Source: Methylococcus capsulatus (GTDB taxonomy: Bacteria > Pseudomonadota > Gammaproteobacteria > Methylococcales > Methylococcaceae). Taken from it: a stretch of DNA of 64,000 bases. Where the stretch lies: contig NZ_CP104311.1 of NCBI RefSeq assembly GCF_036864975.1, forward strand, positions 124,001 through 188,000, written 5' to 3'. Position 1 is the first letter of the stretch; the number at the start of each line of letters is the position of its first letter. A program made the position numbers and the translations under genes. Below are positions 7,954 through 18,705 of this stretch, in pieces. Under the pieces are notes generated by a model. It saw nothing but the letters and a program-made list of their open reading frames with translations, made no database searches and was not told the origin of the DNA.

Positions 7954-9510
7954 TCAAAACTGATAGTACAAAAATGCACTTACTCTACTGACGCTAGTCA
8001 ACGCAACGGCCGCCATCAAACCTGCCGATACCGCAAGCCCCAGCATGGCCTGACGGCTCGAGAATATCGATCTTTCGCTACGATATTCGGGCAGAACCAT
8101 GGATTGGCTGTTCGGAAGCGTCCAAACCAAAACAAAACCGGTGAGCACCATGATTACCAGTTTCAGCGGACCAGGAACGTTAAGCGCAGCATTTCCCTCA
8201 AACCATCCCGTCAAAACAACGAACCCCTCATATTCCTTGGAATAAAGACCCCATGCTTCCGCAACAGCGCCGAGGCTTGGCGATAACGCAATACCAGACA
8301 TACCGAAACAACCCTTGATTATGACCAAACCGGAAGCCAGGGAATCGGCCCGGAACATTATCCAGGCAATGACCACGCAGAAAAATGTGACTAAAACCCC
8401 TGCTATTCTAGCCGCACCGGTCGGTTCGCCCGGAGTAAACCCGAACCGCCTGCGCAACCCGTGCCAGACATGATTCACAACCAGGAATAAGCCATGTAAC
8501 CCGCCCCAGACGACGAAAGTCCAGTTGGCGCCGTGCCACAACCCGCCGAGCAGCATCGTGATCATCAGGTTGACGTGGCGTCTCGCCGGTCCCAGGCGGT
8601 TACCCCCCAGCGGAATATACAAATAATCCCGCAAAAAGGCCGACAAGGTCATGTGCCAGCGCCGCCAGAATTCGATGACGTTCCACGCTTTGTAGGGCGA
8701 ATTGAAGTTCACCGGGAGTTGGACACCGAACATCCGTGACAGACCAACCGCCATGTCGGAATATCCTGAAAAATCGAAATACAATTGGAACGTGTAAGCC
8801 AGAGCTCCGGTCCAGGCCATGACGAGCCTGGGTTCGAAGCCCTCCTTTGCCGCGGCGAACACGGGATCCGCATATTCCCCGAAGGAATCGGCCAGCAGCA
8901 CTTTCTTGGCCAGACCGATCGTGAACAGGGTCAGTCCTATCCCCATGTTCGAATACTGCGGCCTGTAGATGGAAGCCGATGCGAACTGGGGCATCATCTG
9001 TTTATGATGTAATACCGGTCCCGCGATAAGATGCGGAAAATAGGTTACGAACAGCACGTAGTGAATAAAGTCGTACTCTTTGGCGATACCGCGAAAAACA
9101 TCGACGAGAAAAGCAATTTGCGTGAATGTAAAAAAGGAAATACCCAAAGGCAGGACGATTCTTGCCAGCTCGATGTTGAGGCCAAGAACATCATTGATGC
9201 TGCCTATGAAAAAATTGGCGTACTTGAACACCCCAAGTAGCAGCAGGTTCGCGACGATACCGCCGGCCAGAAGATGCCTCGCTGTCCGGGGATCACTGGC
9301 ATGTCCGATGGCATAGCCCACCGCGTAATTGAATGCAATCGACGCGAGCAACAGCGGTAGGAACTTGACATTCCACCAGCCATAAAAGAACAACGATGCC
9401 GCGGCGAGCCATAGGGCGGCCAGCTTATGGCTGTGTCTTGCGATAAGAAAAAAGCCACCCCAGACCAGGGGCAGATAGCCAAAAATGAATCCGTAGGAAT
9501 TGAACAGCAT
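7954..9510 (-). CDS. MBOAT-family O-acyltransferase
   Basis: A 518-residue multi-pass membrane protein starting MLFNSYGFIFGYLPLVW. The MBOAT core is clear: WNVIEFWRRWHMTLSAFLRD, DYLYIPLGGNR, and MLLGGLWHGANWTFVVWGG with the invariant histidine. ATG 9510 was chosen because family members begin with exactly this N-terminus; the open frame upstream is nonsense. It is homologous to AlgI-type alginate acetylases and is followed 33 bp later by the SGNH partner. It probably moves acetyl groups to the periplasm for glycan acylation. Confidence 0.9.
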   Translation of the reverse strand: MLFNSYGFIFGYLPLVWGGFFLIARHSHKLAALWLAAASLFFYGWWNVKFLPLLLASIAFNYAVGYAIGHASDPRTARHLLAGGIVANLLLLGVFKYANFFIGSINDVLGLNIELARIVLPLGISFFTFTQIAFLVDVFRGIAKEYDFIHYVLFVTYFPHLIAGPVLHHKQMMPQFASASIYRPQYSNMGIGLTLFTIGLAKKVLLADSFGEYADPVFAAAKEGFEPRLVMAWTGALAYTFQLYFDFSGYSDMAVGLSRMFGVQLPVNFNSPYKAWNVIEFWRRWHMTLSAFLRDYLYIPLGGNRLGPARRHVNLMITMLLGGLWHGANWTFVVWGGLHGLFLVVNHVWHGLRRRFGFTPGEPTGAARIAGVLVTFFCVVIAWIMFRADSLASGLVIIKGCFGMSGIALSPSLGAVAEAWGLYSKEYEGFVVLTGWFEGNAALNVPGPLKLVIMVLTGFVLVWTLPNSQSMVLPEYRSERSIFSSRQAMLGLAVSAGLMAAVALTSVSRVSAFLYYQF

Positions 9511-9769
9511 GAAATCACTGCCGAGGGATGGGTTTGCCAGCACGGCTGCCCGAATCGGCCGGTATGCTGGGGGGCAAAACGTAAGGATTCTAGCGATACG
9601 CCGCCGACCGGTGCAAATCCAGGGGCGAAAGCGGCCCCTTCGGGCTTGCATCCCACAAACTCGGTGTCGCCGTGTAGAATCGCGACCCGGACTGCATCCG
9701 CCCAGGCCGGCCCACAGCTCCGGTCTCTTCTGACAGGTCTTCGAAGATTCTTGAGGAAAACGAATTCCC
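9511..9769. promoter_or_regulatory. Divergent intergenic region, MBOAT / glycosyltransferase
   Basis: 259 bp between two divergent genes; both transcription units must start here. I see no confident -35/-10 pair or operator and no coding potential. Confidence 0.4.
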
Positions 9770-10900
9770 ATGCCCCGCCCATACCTTCTGTTCGTCGTTA
9801 CCGAAGACTGGTTCTTCTGCCTCCATCGACTATCCCTGGCAGTGGCAGCCAAACAGGCCGGCTTCGAGGTGAGCGTCGCGACCCGCGTCGCCGAACATGG
9901 ACAGGTGATCGAATCCGCCGGACTGCGCCTGATCCCGCTGAGGTTGTCACGGCGCAGCAGGAATCCGCTGACCGAAGTCCGGCTGATCACCGACCTGGTG
10001 GGCCTGTACAGGCGTGAGCACCCGGACATCGTCCACCACGTTGCCATGAAGCCGGTGATCTACGGCTCACTCGCCGCGCGCTTGACGGGCCGGCGCGCAG
10101 TGGTCAATGCGCTGACCGGCCTCGGCTTTCTGTTCACTTCGGATCGGATGAGCGCGAGGCTGCTGCGGCCGGCGGTGGAAACCGCCTTCCGCGGTTTGCT
10201 GAATGCGCCGTGCTGCCGGACCATCGTGGAAAATCCCGACGACCTGCGCCAGCTCACCGAAGACGGCGTGGTCGAACCCGAATGCATCCGCCTAATCCGG
10301 GGCTCGGGCGTGGACTTGGAGAAATTCTCGCCGACTCCGGAACCGGAGGGTCCGCCGCTCGTGGTACTGCCTGCCCGTATGCTGTGGGACAAGGGTGTCG
10401 GCGAATTCGTGGAAGCCGCCCGTCGGCTGCGTGAGGAGGGGGTACAGGCCCGCTTCGCCCTGGTGGGTCAGCGCGACGCAGAGAACCCGTCGGCCATAGC
10501 GGAGGCGCAGTTGCGGGAATGGGAGCATTCGGGCGTGGTCGAATATTGGGGTTTTCGGAGCGACATGCCGAAGGTGCTCGCGCAGTGCCACATCGTCTGC
10601 CTGCCGTCCTACCGGGAAGGTCTGCCGGTATCCCTCCTCGAAGCCGCCGCCTGCAGCCGGGCCATCGTCACTACCGACGTGCCCGGCTGCCGAGAGGCGG
10701 TCCGCCACGAGGAAAACGGACTGCTGGTTCCGCGCGGTGATCCGGCGGAGCTCGCCGCCGCCCTGAAACGCTTGATCGCCGATCCGGCACTGCGCCGGAC
10801 CCTGGGCACCCGCGGCAGGACCCGCGCGGAAGAAGAGTTTTCGCTAGACAGCGTCGTGGCCCAGACGTTGTCACTGTACCGTGAGATGCTGGCGCGATGA
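9770..10900 (+). CDS. Family 4 glycosyltransferase
   Basis: A 376-residue GT-B enzyme. The N-terminal domain has HHVAMKPVIYGSLAARLTG, typical of transferases acting early on undecaprenyl-linked sugars. The C-terminal domain has VVLPARMLWDKGVGEFVEA, then CHIVCLPSYREGLPVSLLEA and GCREAVRHEENGLLVP, the E-x7-E region of GT4. GAGGA lies about 12 bp before the ATG. It overlaps the next gene by 4 bp (ATGA) and forms with it a two-gene unit divergent from the acyltransferases. Confidence 0.9.
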   Translation: MPRPYLLFVVTEDWFFCLHRLSLAVAAKQAGFEVSVATRVAEHGQVIESAGLRLIPLRLSRRSRNPLTEVRLITDLVGLYRREHPDIVHHVAMKPVIYGSLAARLTGRRAVVNALTGLGFLFTSDRMSARLLRPAVETAFRGLLNAPCCRTIVENPDDLRQLTEDGVVEPECIRLIRGSGVDLEKFSPTPEPEGPPLVVLPARMLWDKGVGEFVEAARRLREEGVQARFALVGQRDAENPSAIAEAQLREWEHSGVVEYWGFRSDMPKVLAQCHIVCLPSYREGLPVSLLEAAACSRAIVTTDVPGCREAVRHEENGLLVPRGDPAELAAALKRLIADPALRRTLGTRGRTRAEEEFSLDSVVAQTLSLYREMLAR

Positions 10901-11871
10901 ACGTTCTGGTCACTGGCGCAAACGGTTTCGTCGGCTGCCACCTCGTGCAGGCACTGGTCGAACGTGGGCATCGGGTGATCGCCGCCGTCCGCCGCGACGA
11001 CGTCGCATTGCCGGCGGGAATCGCCGGCGTCCGCACCATCGGCGATATCGGCCCGGCCACCGACTGGACCGGCATGGTCGAAGGCATCGACGCGGTCGTC
11101 CATCTGGCTGCCCGGGTCCATGTCATGCGCGAGACCGACCCCGACCCCTCGAGCCGGTTCCGCCAGGTCAACGTGCTCGGCACGGCATGCCTCGCCAGGG
11201 CTGCGGCGCAAGCCGGTGTAAGACATTTGGTCTATCTGAGTTCGGTCAAGGTCCACGGCGAAACCAGTCCGGAAGGCTTACCCTTCACCGAAGCCATGAC
11301 CCCAGCGCCGGAAGATACTTACGGATGGTCGAAATGGGAGGCCGAACAGGCGCTCGCCGGGATCGCGTCCGAAACCGGGCTGGGCTTGACCGTCTTCCGG
11401 CCGCCGCTGGTGTATGGCCCCGGCGTCCGGGCCAATTTCGGGCGGCTGGTCGAAATGGTGCGACGCGGCATTCCGCTGCCCTTCGGCGCCGTGCGGAACC
11501 GCCGCAGCCTGGTCTATGTCGGCAATCTGACCGATGCCATCGCCAGCAGCCTGCTGAGCACCGAGGCTATCGGCCAGACCTTCCTGATCAGCGATGGCGC
11601 GCCCCTTTCCACGGCGGAACTGATCCGGAGCATCGCACGGGCAATGCACCGCAAACCCAGACTACTGGCCATTCCGCCGGCGCTGCTGCGACTGGCCGGT
11701 ATTGTGACGGGAAAGCGCGCAGAAACCAGCCGTCTGCTGGGCGATCTCGCCGTCGACGACTCGCGCCTGCGCAGCCGCCTCGGCTGGCAGCCGCCCTACG
11801 ACCTGGAGGAAGGCCTCGCGGCGACGGTTCCGGCGACACACCGGCGCTCCCGCCGGATGCATCGGATATAA
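10897..11871 (+). CDS. NAD-dependent epimerase/dehydratase (extended SDR)
   Basis: A 324-residue short-chain dehydrogenase. The Rossmann start is MNVLVTGANGFVGCHLVQAL (TGxxGFxG); the catalytic part has YLSSVKVHGE (Ser) and DTYGWSKWEAEQAL (YxxxK). It resembles UDP-glucose/UDP-N-acetylhexosamine 4-epimerases and the 4-keto reductases paired with glycan-initiating transferases. It probably makes the nucleotide sugar used by the co-transcribed glycosyltransferase. Substrate is unassigned. Confidence 0.85.
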   Translation: MNVLVTGANGFVGCHLVQALVERGHRVIAAVRRDDVALPAGIAGVRTIGDIGPATDWTGMVEGIDAVVHLAARVHVMRETDPDPSSRFRQVNVLGTACLARAAAQAGVRHLVYLSSVKVHGETSPEGLPFTEAMTPAPEDTYGWSKWEAEQALAGIASETGLGLTVFRPPLVYGPGVRANFGRLVEMVRRGIPLPFGAVRNRRSLVYVGNLTDAIASSLLSTEAIGQTFLISDGAPLSTAELIRSIARAMHRKPRLLAIPPALLRLAGIVTGKRAETSRLLGDLAVDDSRLRSRLGWQPPYDLEEGLAATVPATHRRSRRMHRI

Positions 11872-11925
11872 TCGCGGACTATCCGGACGACCCGGCCATC
11901 CCTCTCATCTCACACGGAGACCACC

Positions 11926-12132
11926 ATGGCTACCATCCAGCTTCAAGTCACCGGCATGAAATGCAGCGGCTGCGAAAACACCGTCATCAAAGCCGTCACC
12001 GCGCTCGCCGGCGTCACCTCAGTGACGGCCTCGCATAAGGAAAACCGGGTCGACGTCGAATATGATCCGGCCCGGACCGATCCCGAGGCCATCCGCCAGG
12101 CGATTGCCGGCCAGGGATACACGGTGGCCTGA
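11926..12132 (+). CDS. CopZ-like heavy-metal-associated protein
   Basis: A complete 68-residue HMA domain with the metal-binding loop GMKCSGCENTV (CxxC at residues 13 and 16) and the normal beta-alpha-beta-beta-alpha-beta length. Such proteins carry Cu(I) in the cytoplasm and hand it to P-type ATPases or regulators. No copper ATPase is adjacent here. GGAGA lies about 7 bp before the ATG. A copper chaperone would suit a methanotroph that needs copper for particulate methane monooxygenase, but the metal is not shown by sequence. Confidence 0.88.
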   Translation: MATIQLQVTGMKCSGCENTVIKAVTALAGVTSVTASHKENRVDVEYDPARTDPEAIRQAIAGQGYTVA

Positions 12133-12342
12133 ACCATCTCGGCGCGGCGGCGAAACATGCACCTGGAATATTGATTTTCAAGGCGGGATGCCTTCCAATA
12201 ACCGGCCACCGCATGAACCTTGGCGGTGCCTTCGCCGGACATCCATCCCGAGTGTCCGATCCGCAGCGGCTACTCGTGCATCAGGGCGATATCGAATGAG
12301 GACGGCCCTTATCCCAAGTACAGAATTCGGAAAGGTGATGGA

Positions 12343-13320
12343 ATGAAAACACCGGTGCACGTCGCGGTCACGGGAGCCGCGGGACAGATCGCATATTCCC
12401 TGCTGTTCCGGATCGCCGCGGGCGATCTGTTCGGACCGCACCAGCCGGTGGTTCTGAAGCTGCTCGACGTTCCCTCCGCAGAGCGCGTACTGGAAGGCGT
12501 GGCCATGGAACTGGACGACTGCGCATCGCCTCTGCTTCATGGAATCAGGGTGTCCAGCGACGCCGGCGAGGTGTTCGACGGCGCCGAGGCAGTCTTCATG
12601 CTCGGCGCCACGCCGCGCGGGCCGGGGATGGAAAGGCGGGACCTGCTGCAGGTGAATGCGGACATCTTTTCGGCCCAGGGCCGCGCACTGAACGAGGCGG
12701 CGAGCCGCAGGGTGAAGATCCTGGTCGTGGGCAACCCGGCCAATACCAATGCCCTCATCGCCCAGCGCAACGCGCCGGATCTCGCTCCGGAATGCTTCTC
12801 CGCCATGAGCCGGCTCGACCACAACCGCGCCACCAGTCTGTTGGCCAGACACTGCGGCTGCAACGTCGCGGAAATTTCCCGCATCGCCATCTGGGGCAAC
12901 CACTCGCCCACCCAGTACCCCGACCTCCATCATGCCCTGGTCAAGGGCAGACCGGCGCTGTCCCTGGTGGATCCGGCCTGGTATGTCGAGGTATTCATCC
13001 CCACCGTGCAGCAGCGGGGCGCCTCGGTCATAGCGATCCGGGGCAAATCCAGTGCGGCGTCCGCGGCCAACGCGGCGCTGGATCACATGCGGAGCTGGCT
13101 TGTGGGAACGCCGAAGGACGACTGGGTTAGCATGACCGTCGCCAGCGACGGCAGCTACGGGATTGCGGAAGGTCTGATGTTCTCGTTCCCGGTCACCATC
13201 GAAAACGGCCGTTTCCGAATCGTGCAGAATCTGCCGCTCAACACCTTCAGCCGCGAACGGCTGCGGCTCACCGAAGCAGAGCTTCTGGAAGAGCGCGCCA
13301 TGGTGAGCCACCTCATCTGA
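12343..13320 (+). CDS. mdh: Malate dehydrogenase
   Basis: A 325-residue NAD-dependent malate dehydrogenase. [19 protein letters not shown] is the nucleotide-binding loop, [15 protein letters not shown] the substrate loop with its arginines, [13 protein letters not shown] and [11 protein letters not shown] hold the catalytic aspartate, and [12 protein letters not shown] the catalytic histidine. It interconverts malate and oxaloacetate in the TCA and serine-pathway reactions. The upstream open frame is not coding; ATG 12343 fits the family N-terminus. It converges with uup, whose stop lies 6 bp beyond the mdh stop. Confidence 0.95.
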   Translation: MKTPVHVAVTGAAGQIAYSLLFRIAAGDLFGPHQPVVLKLLDVPSAERVLEGVAMELDDCASPLLHGIRVSSDAGEVFDGAEAVFMLGATPRGPGMERRDLLQVNADIFSAQGRALNEAASRRVKILVVGNPANTNALIAQRNAPDLAPECFSAMSRLDHNRATSLLARHCGCNVAEISRIAIWGNHSPTQYPDLHHALVKGRPALSLVDPAWYVEVFIPTVQQRGASVIAIRGKSSAASAANAALDHMRSWLVGTPKDDWVSMTVASDGSYGIAEGLMFSFPVTIENGRFRIVQNLPLNTFSRERLRLTEAELLEERAMVSHLI

Positions 13321-13326
13321 GGCGCC

Positions 13327-15225
13327 TCACGACGCCTCCGCCACCCGCGCTTCCAGGGCCTCCCAACGCCGGTAACCTTCTTCCAGAGAGACCTGCAGGG
13401 CTTCCAGCTCCTCCAGAACCCGTTTGACTTCACAGGCATCGCGACGATAGAAATCCGGCTCGTTCACCCGGGCCGTCAGCTCCGCCTGCCGGCTTTCCCA
13501 GCTTTCGATCGCCGCCGGGAGACTCTCCAGCTCCCGCTGCTCCTTGTAACTGAGCCGGGTACGTGACCCGGCCGGCTTCGGCGCGGATGAACTGGCCGCA
13601 GCCGGCTGCGCCGCCGGCGTCCGCTCGACCTCGGCGGGATGCCGGGCCAGCCAGTCGGAATAACCCCCGACGTATTCGGCGACGACGCCGTTGCCTTCGA
13701 ACACCCATACACTGGTCACCACGTTGTCCACGAAGGCCCGGTCGTGGCTGACCAGGAGTACGGTGCCGTCGAATTCACCCAGCAGTTCCTCCAGCAGTTC
13801 GAGGGTTTCCAGGTCAAGGTCGTTGGTGGGCTCATCCAGCACCAGCACGTTGCAGGGCTGGCTGAACAGACGCGCCAGCAGCACCCGGTTCTTCTCTCCG
13901 CCGGACAGGCTGCGCACCGGCGCGCGGGCGCGCTCCGGGGAAAACAGGAAATTGCCGAGGTAGGACATGACATGGATCTGCTGACCATTCAGGCTGATCC
14001 ACTCCTTGCCATCGCCGACCGCCTCGACGATGGTCTGGTCGGGATCGAGCTGCGCGCGCAGCTGGTCGAAATAGGCGACTTTGAGATGCGTCCCGGTCCG
14101 GATCATCCCCGCATCGGGCTGCAGCTCCCCCAGCAGCAGCCGCAGCAGAGTGGACTTGCCGGCACCGTTCGGGCCGATGAGGCCCACCCGGTCGCCGCGC
14201 GCCACCAGGGCGGAGAAATCCTTGACCACCGGCACACCGCCGAAGGCGATGGAGAGGTGTTCGGCCTCGAACACCAGCTTGCCACTGCGCTCGGCCTGCT
14301 CCAGCTCGAGTTTTGCGACCCCCTGGCGCAAGCGGCGCTCGGCGCGCTCGCTGCGCATCCGCTCGAGCGCCCGCACCCTGCCTTCGTTGCGGGTCCGCCT
14401 CGCCTTGATGCCCTGCCGGATCCAGCTCTCCTCGATCGCCAGCTTGCGATCGAACTCGGCGTTGCGCTTTTCCTCTTCCTCCAGCGCCGCCGCCTTCTTC
14501 ACCAGGTAGTCCCGGTAATCGCCGGGCCAGGAGGTCAGCTTGCCGCGGTCCAGATCGACGATGCGGGTAGCGACCCGCTGCAGGAAGGCACGGTCATGGG
14601 TGATGAGCACGACGGCGCCGGCAAACTGGAGCAACTGCTGCTCCAGCCAGACGATGGTTTCGAGATCGAGATGGTTGGTGGGTTCGTCCAAGAGCAGCAG
14701 GTCCGGCTCGATCACCAAAGCGCGGGCCAGCGCGACCCGGCGCTGCCAGCCGCCGGACAACCCTTCGACCGGTTTGTCGGGCGGCAGATCGAGACGCTGG
14801 AGCACCAGATCCACCCTCTGGCGCAGGCTCCAGCCATCCGCTGCTTCCAGCGCCTGCTGCAAGACTCCGAGCCGCTCCAGACTGGCGCTGTCACCATCCG
14901 CGACACGTTCAGACAGGCGGTGGTATTCGGCGATCTGCCGGCCGGTCCCGCCCAGACCGTCGGCTACGGCATCATAGATCGTCGCCGAGGCCGGCAGCAC
15001 AGGCATCTGCTCCAGGAAGCCGGTGCGCAGACCCGGCTGCTGCCAGACGTCACCGCTGTCGGGTGCGATCTGCCCGGCCAGGATTTTCAGCAGGGTCGAC
15101 TTGCCTTCGCCGTTGCGGCCGATGATGCCGATCCGCTCGCCCGGATCGACTTGAAAGTGGGCGGATTCGAGCAAGGGTTTGACGCCGAAGGCGATACCGA
15201 TAGCCGAGAGTCGGACGAGAGGCAT
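13327..15225 (-). CDS. uup: ABC-F ATPase Uup
   Basis: A 632-residue soluble protein with two ABC domains and no membrane part. Walker A motifs are GRNGEGKSTLLK and GPNGAGKSTLLR; signatures are EGLSGGWQRRVALARAL and RSLSGGEKNRVLLARLF; both Walker B motifs end DEPTN. An inter-domain linker rich in arginine and glutamate and a C-terminal coiled coil (about residues 560-632) identify Uup rather than EttA or YheS. Members act on ribosomes or on DNA/branched intermediates. Start 15225 (MPLVRLSAIGIAFG) was chosen from family N-termini; the ORF extends further upstream without homology. Confidence 0.92.
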   Translation of the reverse strand: MPLVRLSAIGIAFGVKPLLESAHFQVDPGERIGIIGRNGEGKSTLLKILAGQIAPDSGDVWQQPGLRTGFLEQMPVLPASATIYDAVADGLGGTGRQIAEYHRLSERVADGDSASLERLGVLQQALEAADGWSLRQRVDLVLQRLDLPPDKPVEGLSGGWQRRVALARALVIEPDLLLLDEPTNHLDLETIVWLEQQLLQFAGAVVLITHDRAFLQRVATRIVDLDRGKLTSWPGDYRDYLVKKAAALEEEEKRNAEFDRKLAIEESWIRQGIKARRTRNEGRVRALERMRSERAERRLRQGVAKLELEQAERSGKLVFEAEHLSIAFGGVPVVKDFSALVARGDRVGLIGPNGAGKSTLLRLLLGELQPDAGMIRTGTHLKVAYFDQLRAQLDPDQTIVEAVGDGKEWISLNGQQIHVMSYLGNFLFSPERARAPVRSLSGGEKNRVLLARLFSQPCNVLVLDEPTNDLDLETLELLEELLGEFDGTVLLVSHDRAFVDNVVTSVWVFEGNGVVAEYVGGYSDWLARHPAEVERTPAAQPAAASSSAPKPAGSRTRLSYKEQRELESLPAAIESWESRQAELTARVNEPDFYRRDACEVKRVLEELEALQVSLEEGYRRWEALEARVAEAS

Positions 15226-15297
15226 GGGGGCAATTGGACGGACGAGGAAAGACCTCATAGTATAACGTGAGCTTTTCTCCCTGGAGTTTTCCGCCCG

Positions 15298-15771
15298 ATG
15301 CCATTGCCCTGCCCCAGCGAAGACAACGCGTTTCTGGCTTCCCACATTGCAGTCCTGCGCCGCAGTTTCCGTCACTTCACCGGACAGGATCTGGTACCTG
15401 CGCGTATGACCGATCCGGAAGCCGCGCGCCATCTGTTCCGGGCGCCGCTGGCACTGCTGTCACACGACACCGCGCCCGATCCCGTCTTCACCTACGCCAA
15501 CCAGACGGCGATGGCGCTGTTCGGCCTGAGCTGGGAGGAAATCACCGCCCTGCCTTCACGGCTTTCCGCCGAGGCCGGTAACCGGGAGGCACGGGAAGCG
15601 CTGTTGGCAAAAGTGGAGGCTCAGGGCTATGTCGACAGCTATTCCGGCGTGCGGATCAACCGCGAGGGACGCCGATTCCGCATCCAAGACGCCGTGGTCT
15701 GGAACCTGCTCGACGAGCTCGGCGCCCCCGCCGGACAGGCTGCAGTGTTCGAGCACTGGCAGTGGCTTTGA
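15298..15771 (+). CDS. MEKHLA-domain protein
   Basis: A 157-residue PAS-related protein: DPVFTYANQTAMALFGLSWE, then an SRLSAE stretch and GVRINREGRRFRIQDAVVWN, closing with an aromatic HWQWL end. This is the complete stand-alone MEKHLA domain found in plants and bacteria, presumed to bind a small ligand. Nothing about the ligand can be read. It is divergent from uup with 72 bp between the starts, so a shared promoter region lies at 15226-15297. Confidence 0.8.
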   Translation: MPLPCPSEDNAFLASHIAVLRRSFRHFTGQDLVPARMTDPEAARHLFRAPLALLSHDTAPDPVFTYANQTAMALFGLSWEEITALPSRLSAEAGNREAREALLAKVEAQGYVDSYSGVRINREGRRFRIQDAVVWNLLDELGAPAGQAAVFEHWQWL

Positions 15772-15845
15772 GGTAAAACAATGCCGTGTGGATGCGCTTA
15801 GCTTGGTCACCCTGCCTGTAGGTTCCGGGCAACGATCCGCTGCAC

Positions 15846-17495
<1,650 letters not shown>

Positions 17496-17626
17496 TTAAG
17501 TGTGGGGGACCTGATTGTTGTTATTGCCGGCCGCCAAAGCATTCTCCGGAAACTCGAAACGCATTTTGATTGCTGAGATTTTTCGCTAGTATTCTACCGT
17601 TTGCTTCACTGAGGAGAACAGAAAAG

Positions 17627-18184
17627 GTGTTCAAGCGTTTCCATCCATCGATGCTTTTCCTGTTACTGTCACTGGCCCCTGGTGCGGCGCAGAGCGAAAA
17701 TTCGGACCCCTGGCTGCTGGTGGAAACCAAGCCCCACGTCCTGAAAGTGATGCAGGGCGACACGCCGCTGGAAGTGTTCACCAAGATCGCCATCGGGCAG
17801 CACGGCGCGGGCGTCGACAAGCGCCGCAACGACAACAAGACGCCGTTGGGCGAATACCGCATCGGCTGGATCAACGAAAACAGCAAGTTCCACCGCTTCT
17901 TCGGACTGACCTATCCGAATCCCGAGATCGCCAAGCGCGGCTTCATCCGCGGCCTCATCGACGAGCACCTGGTGCGCCATATCCTCCGCGCCCATCTGGT
18001 GGATGCGACGCCGCCCCAGGATACCCCACTGGGCGGGCAGATCGGCATACACGGCGTCGGCGCAGGCAACCGGCAGGTGCATGAGATGTTCGACTGGACC
18101 CACGGCTGCATCGCCCTGACCAACGAACAAATCGACCAGCTCACCCCATGGGTCAGAAAAGGCACCCTGGTGGTCATACGCTGA
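17627..18184 (+). CDS. L,D-transpeptidase (YkuD family)
   Basis: About 185 residues from a GTG start at 17627, preceded at 10 bp by GAGGAG. The N-terminus FHPSMLFLLLSLAPGAAQSE is a signal peptide. The YkuD core follows: TPLGEYRIGWIN, HRFFGLTYPNPEIAKRG, GGQIGIHGVGAG with the active-site histidine, and DWTHGCIALTNEQID with the catalytic cysteine. Such periplasmic enzymes form 3-3 peptidoglycan cross-links or attach Lpp to meso-diaminopimelate. The next gene encodes an Lpp-like lipoprotein. An ATG at 17570 is in frame but would spoil the signal peptide. Confidence 0.88.
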   Translation: MFKRFHPSMLFLLLSLAPGAAQSENSDPWLLVETKPHVLKVMQGDTPLEVFTKIAIGQHGAGVDKRRNDNKTPLGEYRIGWINENSKFHRFFGLTYPNPEIAKRGFIRGLIDEHLVRHILRAHLVDATPPQDTPLGGQIGIHGVGAGNRQVHEMFDWTHGCIALTNEQIDQLTPWVRKGTLVVIR

Positions 18185-18324
18185 CGGGATTGAAAGCCTT
18201 CCAAGAAACTCAAAAAACACTGGAAAGGCTTGCGATTTCGCGGCAAACTACGCCGCGGGATCACTCCCTCCGGAATGGATACTCGTGTATTAAATTTCGT
18301 TCACCGCAAAAGAAGGAAAGCGAC

Positions 18325-18603
18325 ATGATGAAAGCAACCAAGTTCGCAGTGGTTCTGATGGCCGCCGGTCTGACCGTCGGGTGCGCTTCGAAGTCTGATA
18401 TCACCAACCTGCAGACCCAGATCGACGGTCTGAAGGCCGAGCAGGCTTCCATCAAGAGCACGGCTGACGAGGCTCTTTCCGCTGCTCAGGCAGCTGAATC
18501 CAAGGCCGGTGCTGCAGAAGCCGCTGCTCGCCGCGCTGCAGCCGCAGCAGAAGAAACCAACAGCAAGCTGGACCGCATGTTCAAGAAATCGATGATGAAA
18601 TAA
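18325..18603 (+). CDS. Lpp-like alanine-rich outer-membrane lipoprotein
   Basis: A 92-residue lipoprotein: MMKATKFAVVLMAAGLTVGC is the signal peptide ending in a lipobox (LTVGC), followed by a heptad coiled coil with alanine at many core positions, and a terminal lysine (FKKSMMK) as in Braun lipoprotein. AGAAGGA precedes the ATG. It probably forms a trimeric rod tethering the outer membrane to peptidoglycan, like E. coli Lpp or Pseudomonas OprI. A strong terminator follows, as expected for an abundant transcript. The upstream open frame is not coding. Confidence 0.88.
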   Translation: MMKATKFAVVLMAAGLTVGCASKSDITNLQTQIDGLKAEQASIKSTADEALSAAQAAESKAGAAEAAARRAAAAAEETNSKLDRMFKKSMMK

Positions 18604-18633
18604 TCATCGACCTCTTGAAGACGTAAGACCGAA

Positions 18634-18667
18634 TAAAACCCCGGCGGCATCCGCTGCCGGGGTTTTA
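18634..18667 (+). terminator. Intrinsic terminator after the lipoprotein gene
   Basis: A perfect inverted repeat TAAAACCCCGGC...GCCGGGGTTTTA with a GGCATCCGCT-type loop region, 31 bp after the stop. The A-tract before and T-tract after the stem make it usable in both directions, so it may also end ksgA transcription. Confidence 0.9.
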
Positions 18668-18705
18668 TTATGCCCGCAGGAAATGCGGACGGGTGAGTTG
18701 CGCCT

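Noticed and set aside
13639-15270. A 543-residue plus-strand frame opposite uup
   Set aside because: It is an antisense shadow of a well-supported ABC-F gene in high-GC DNA.
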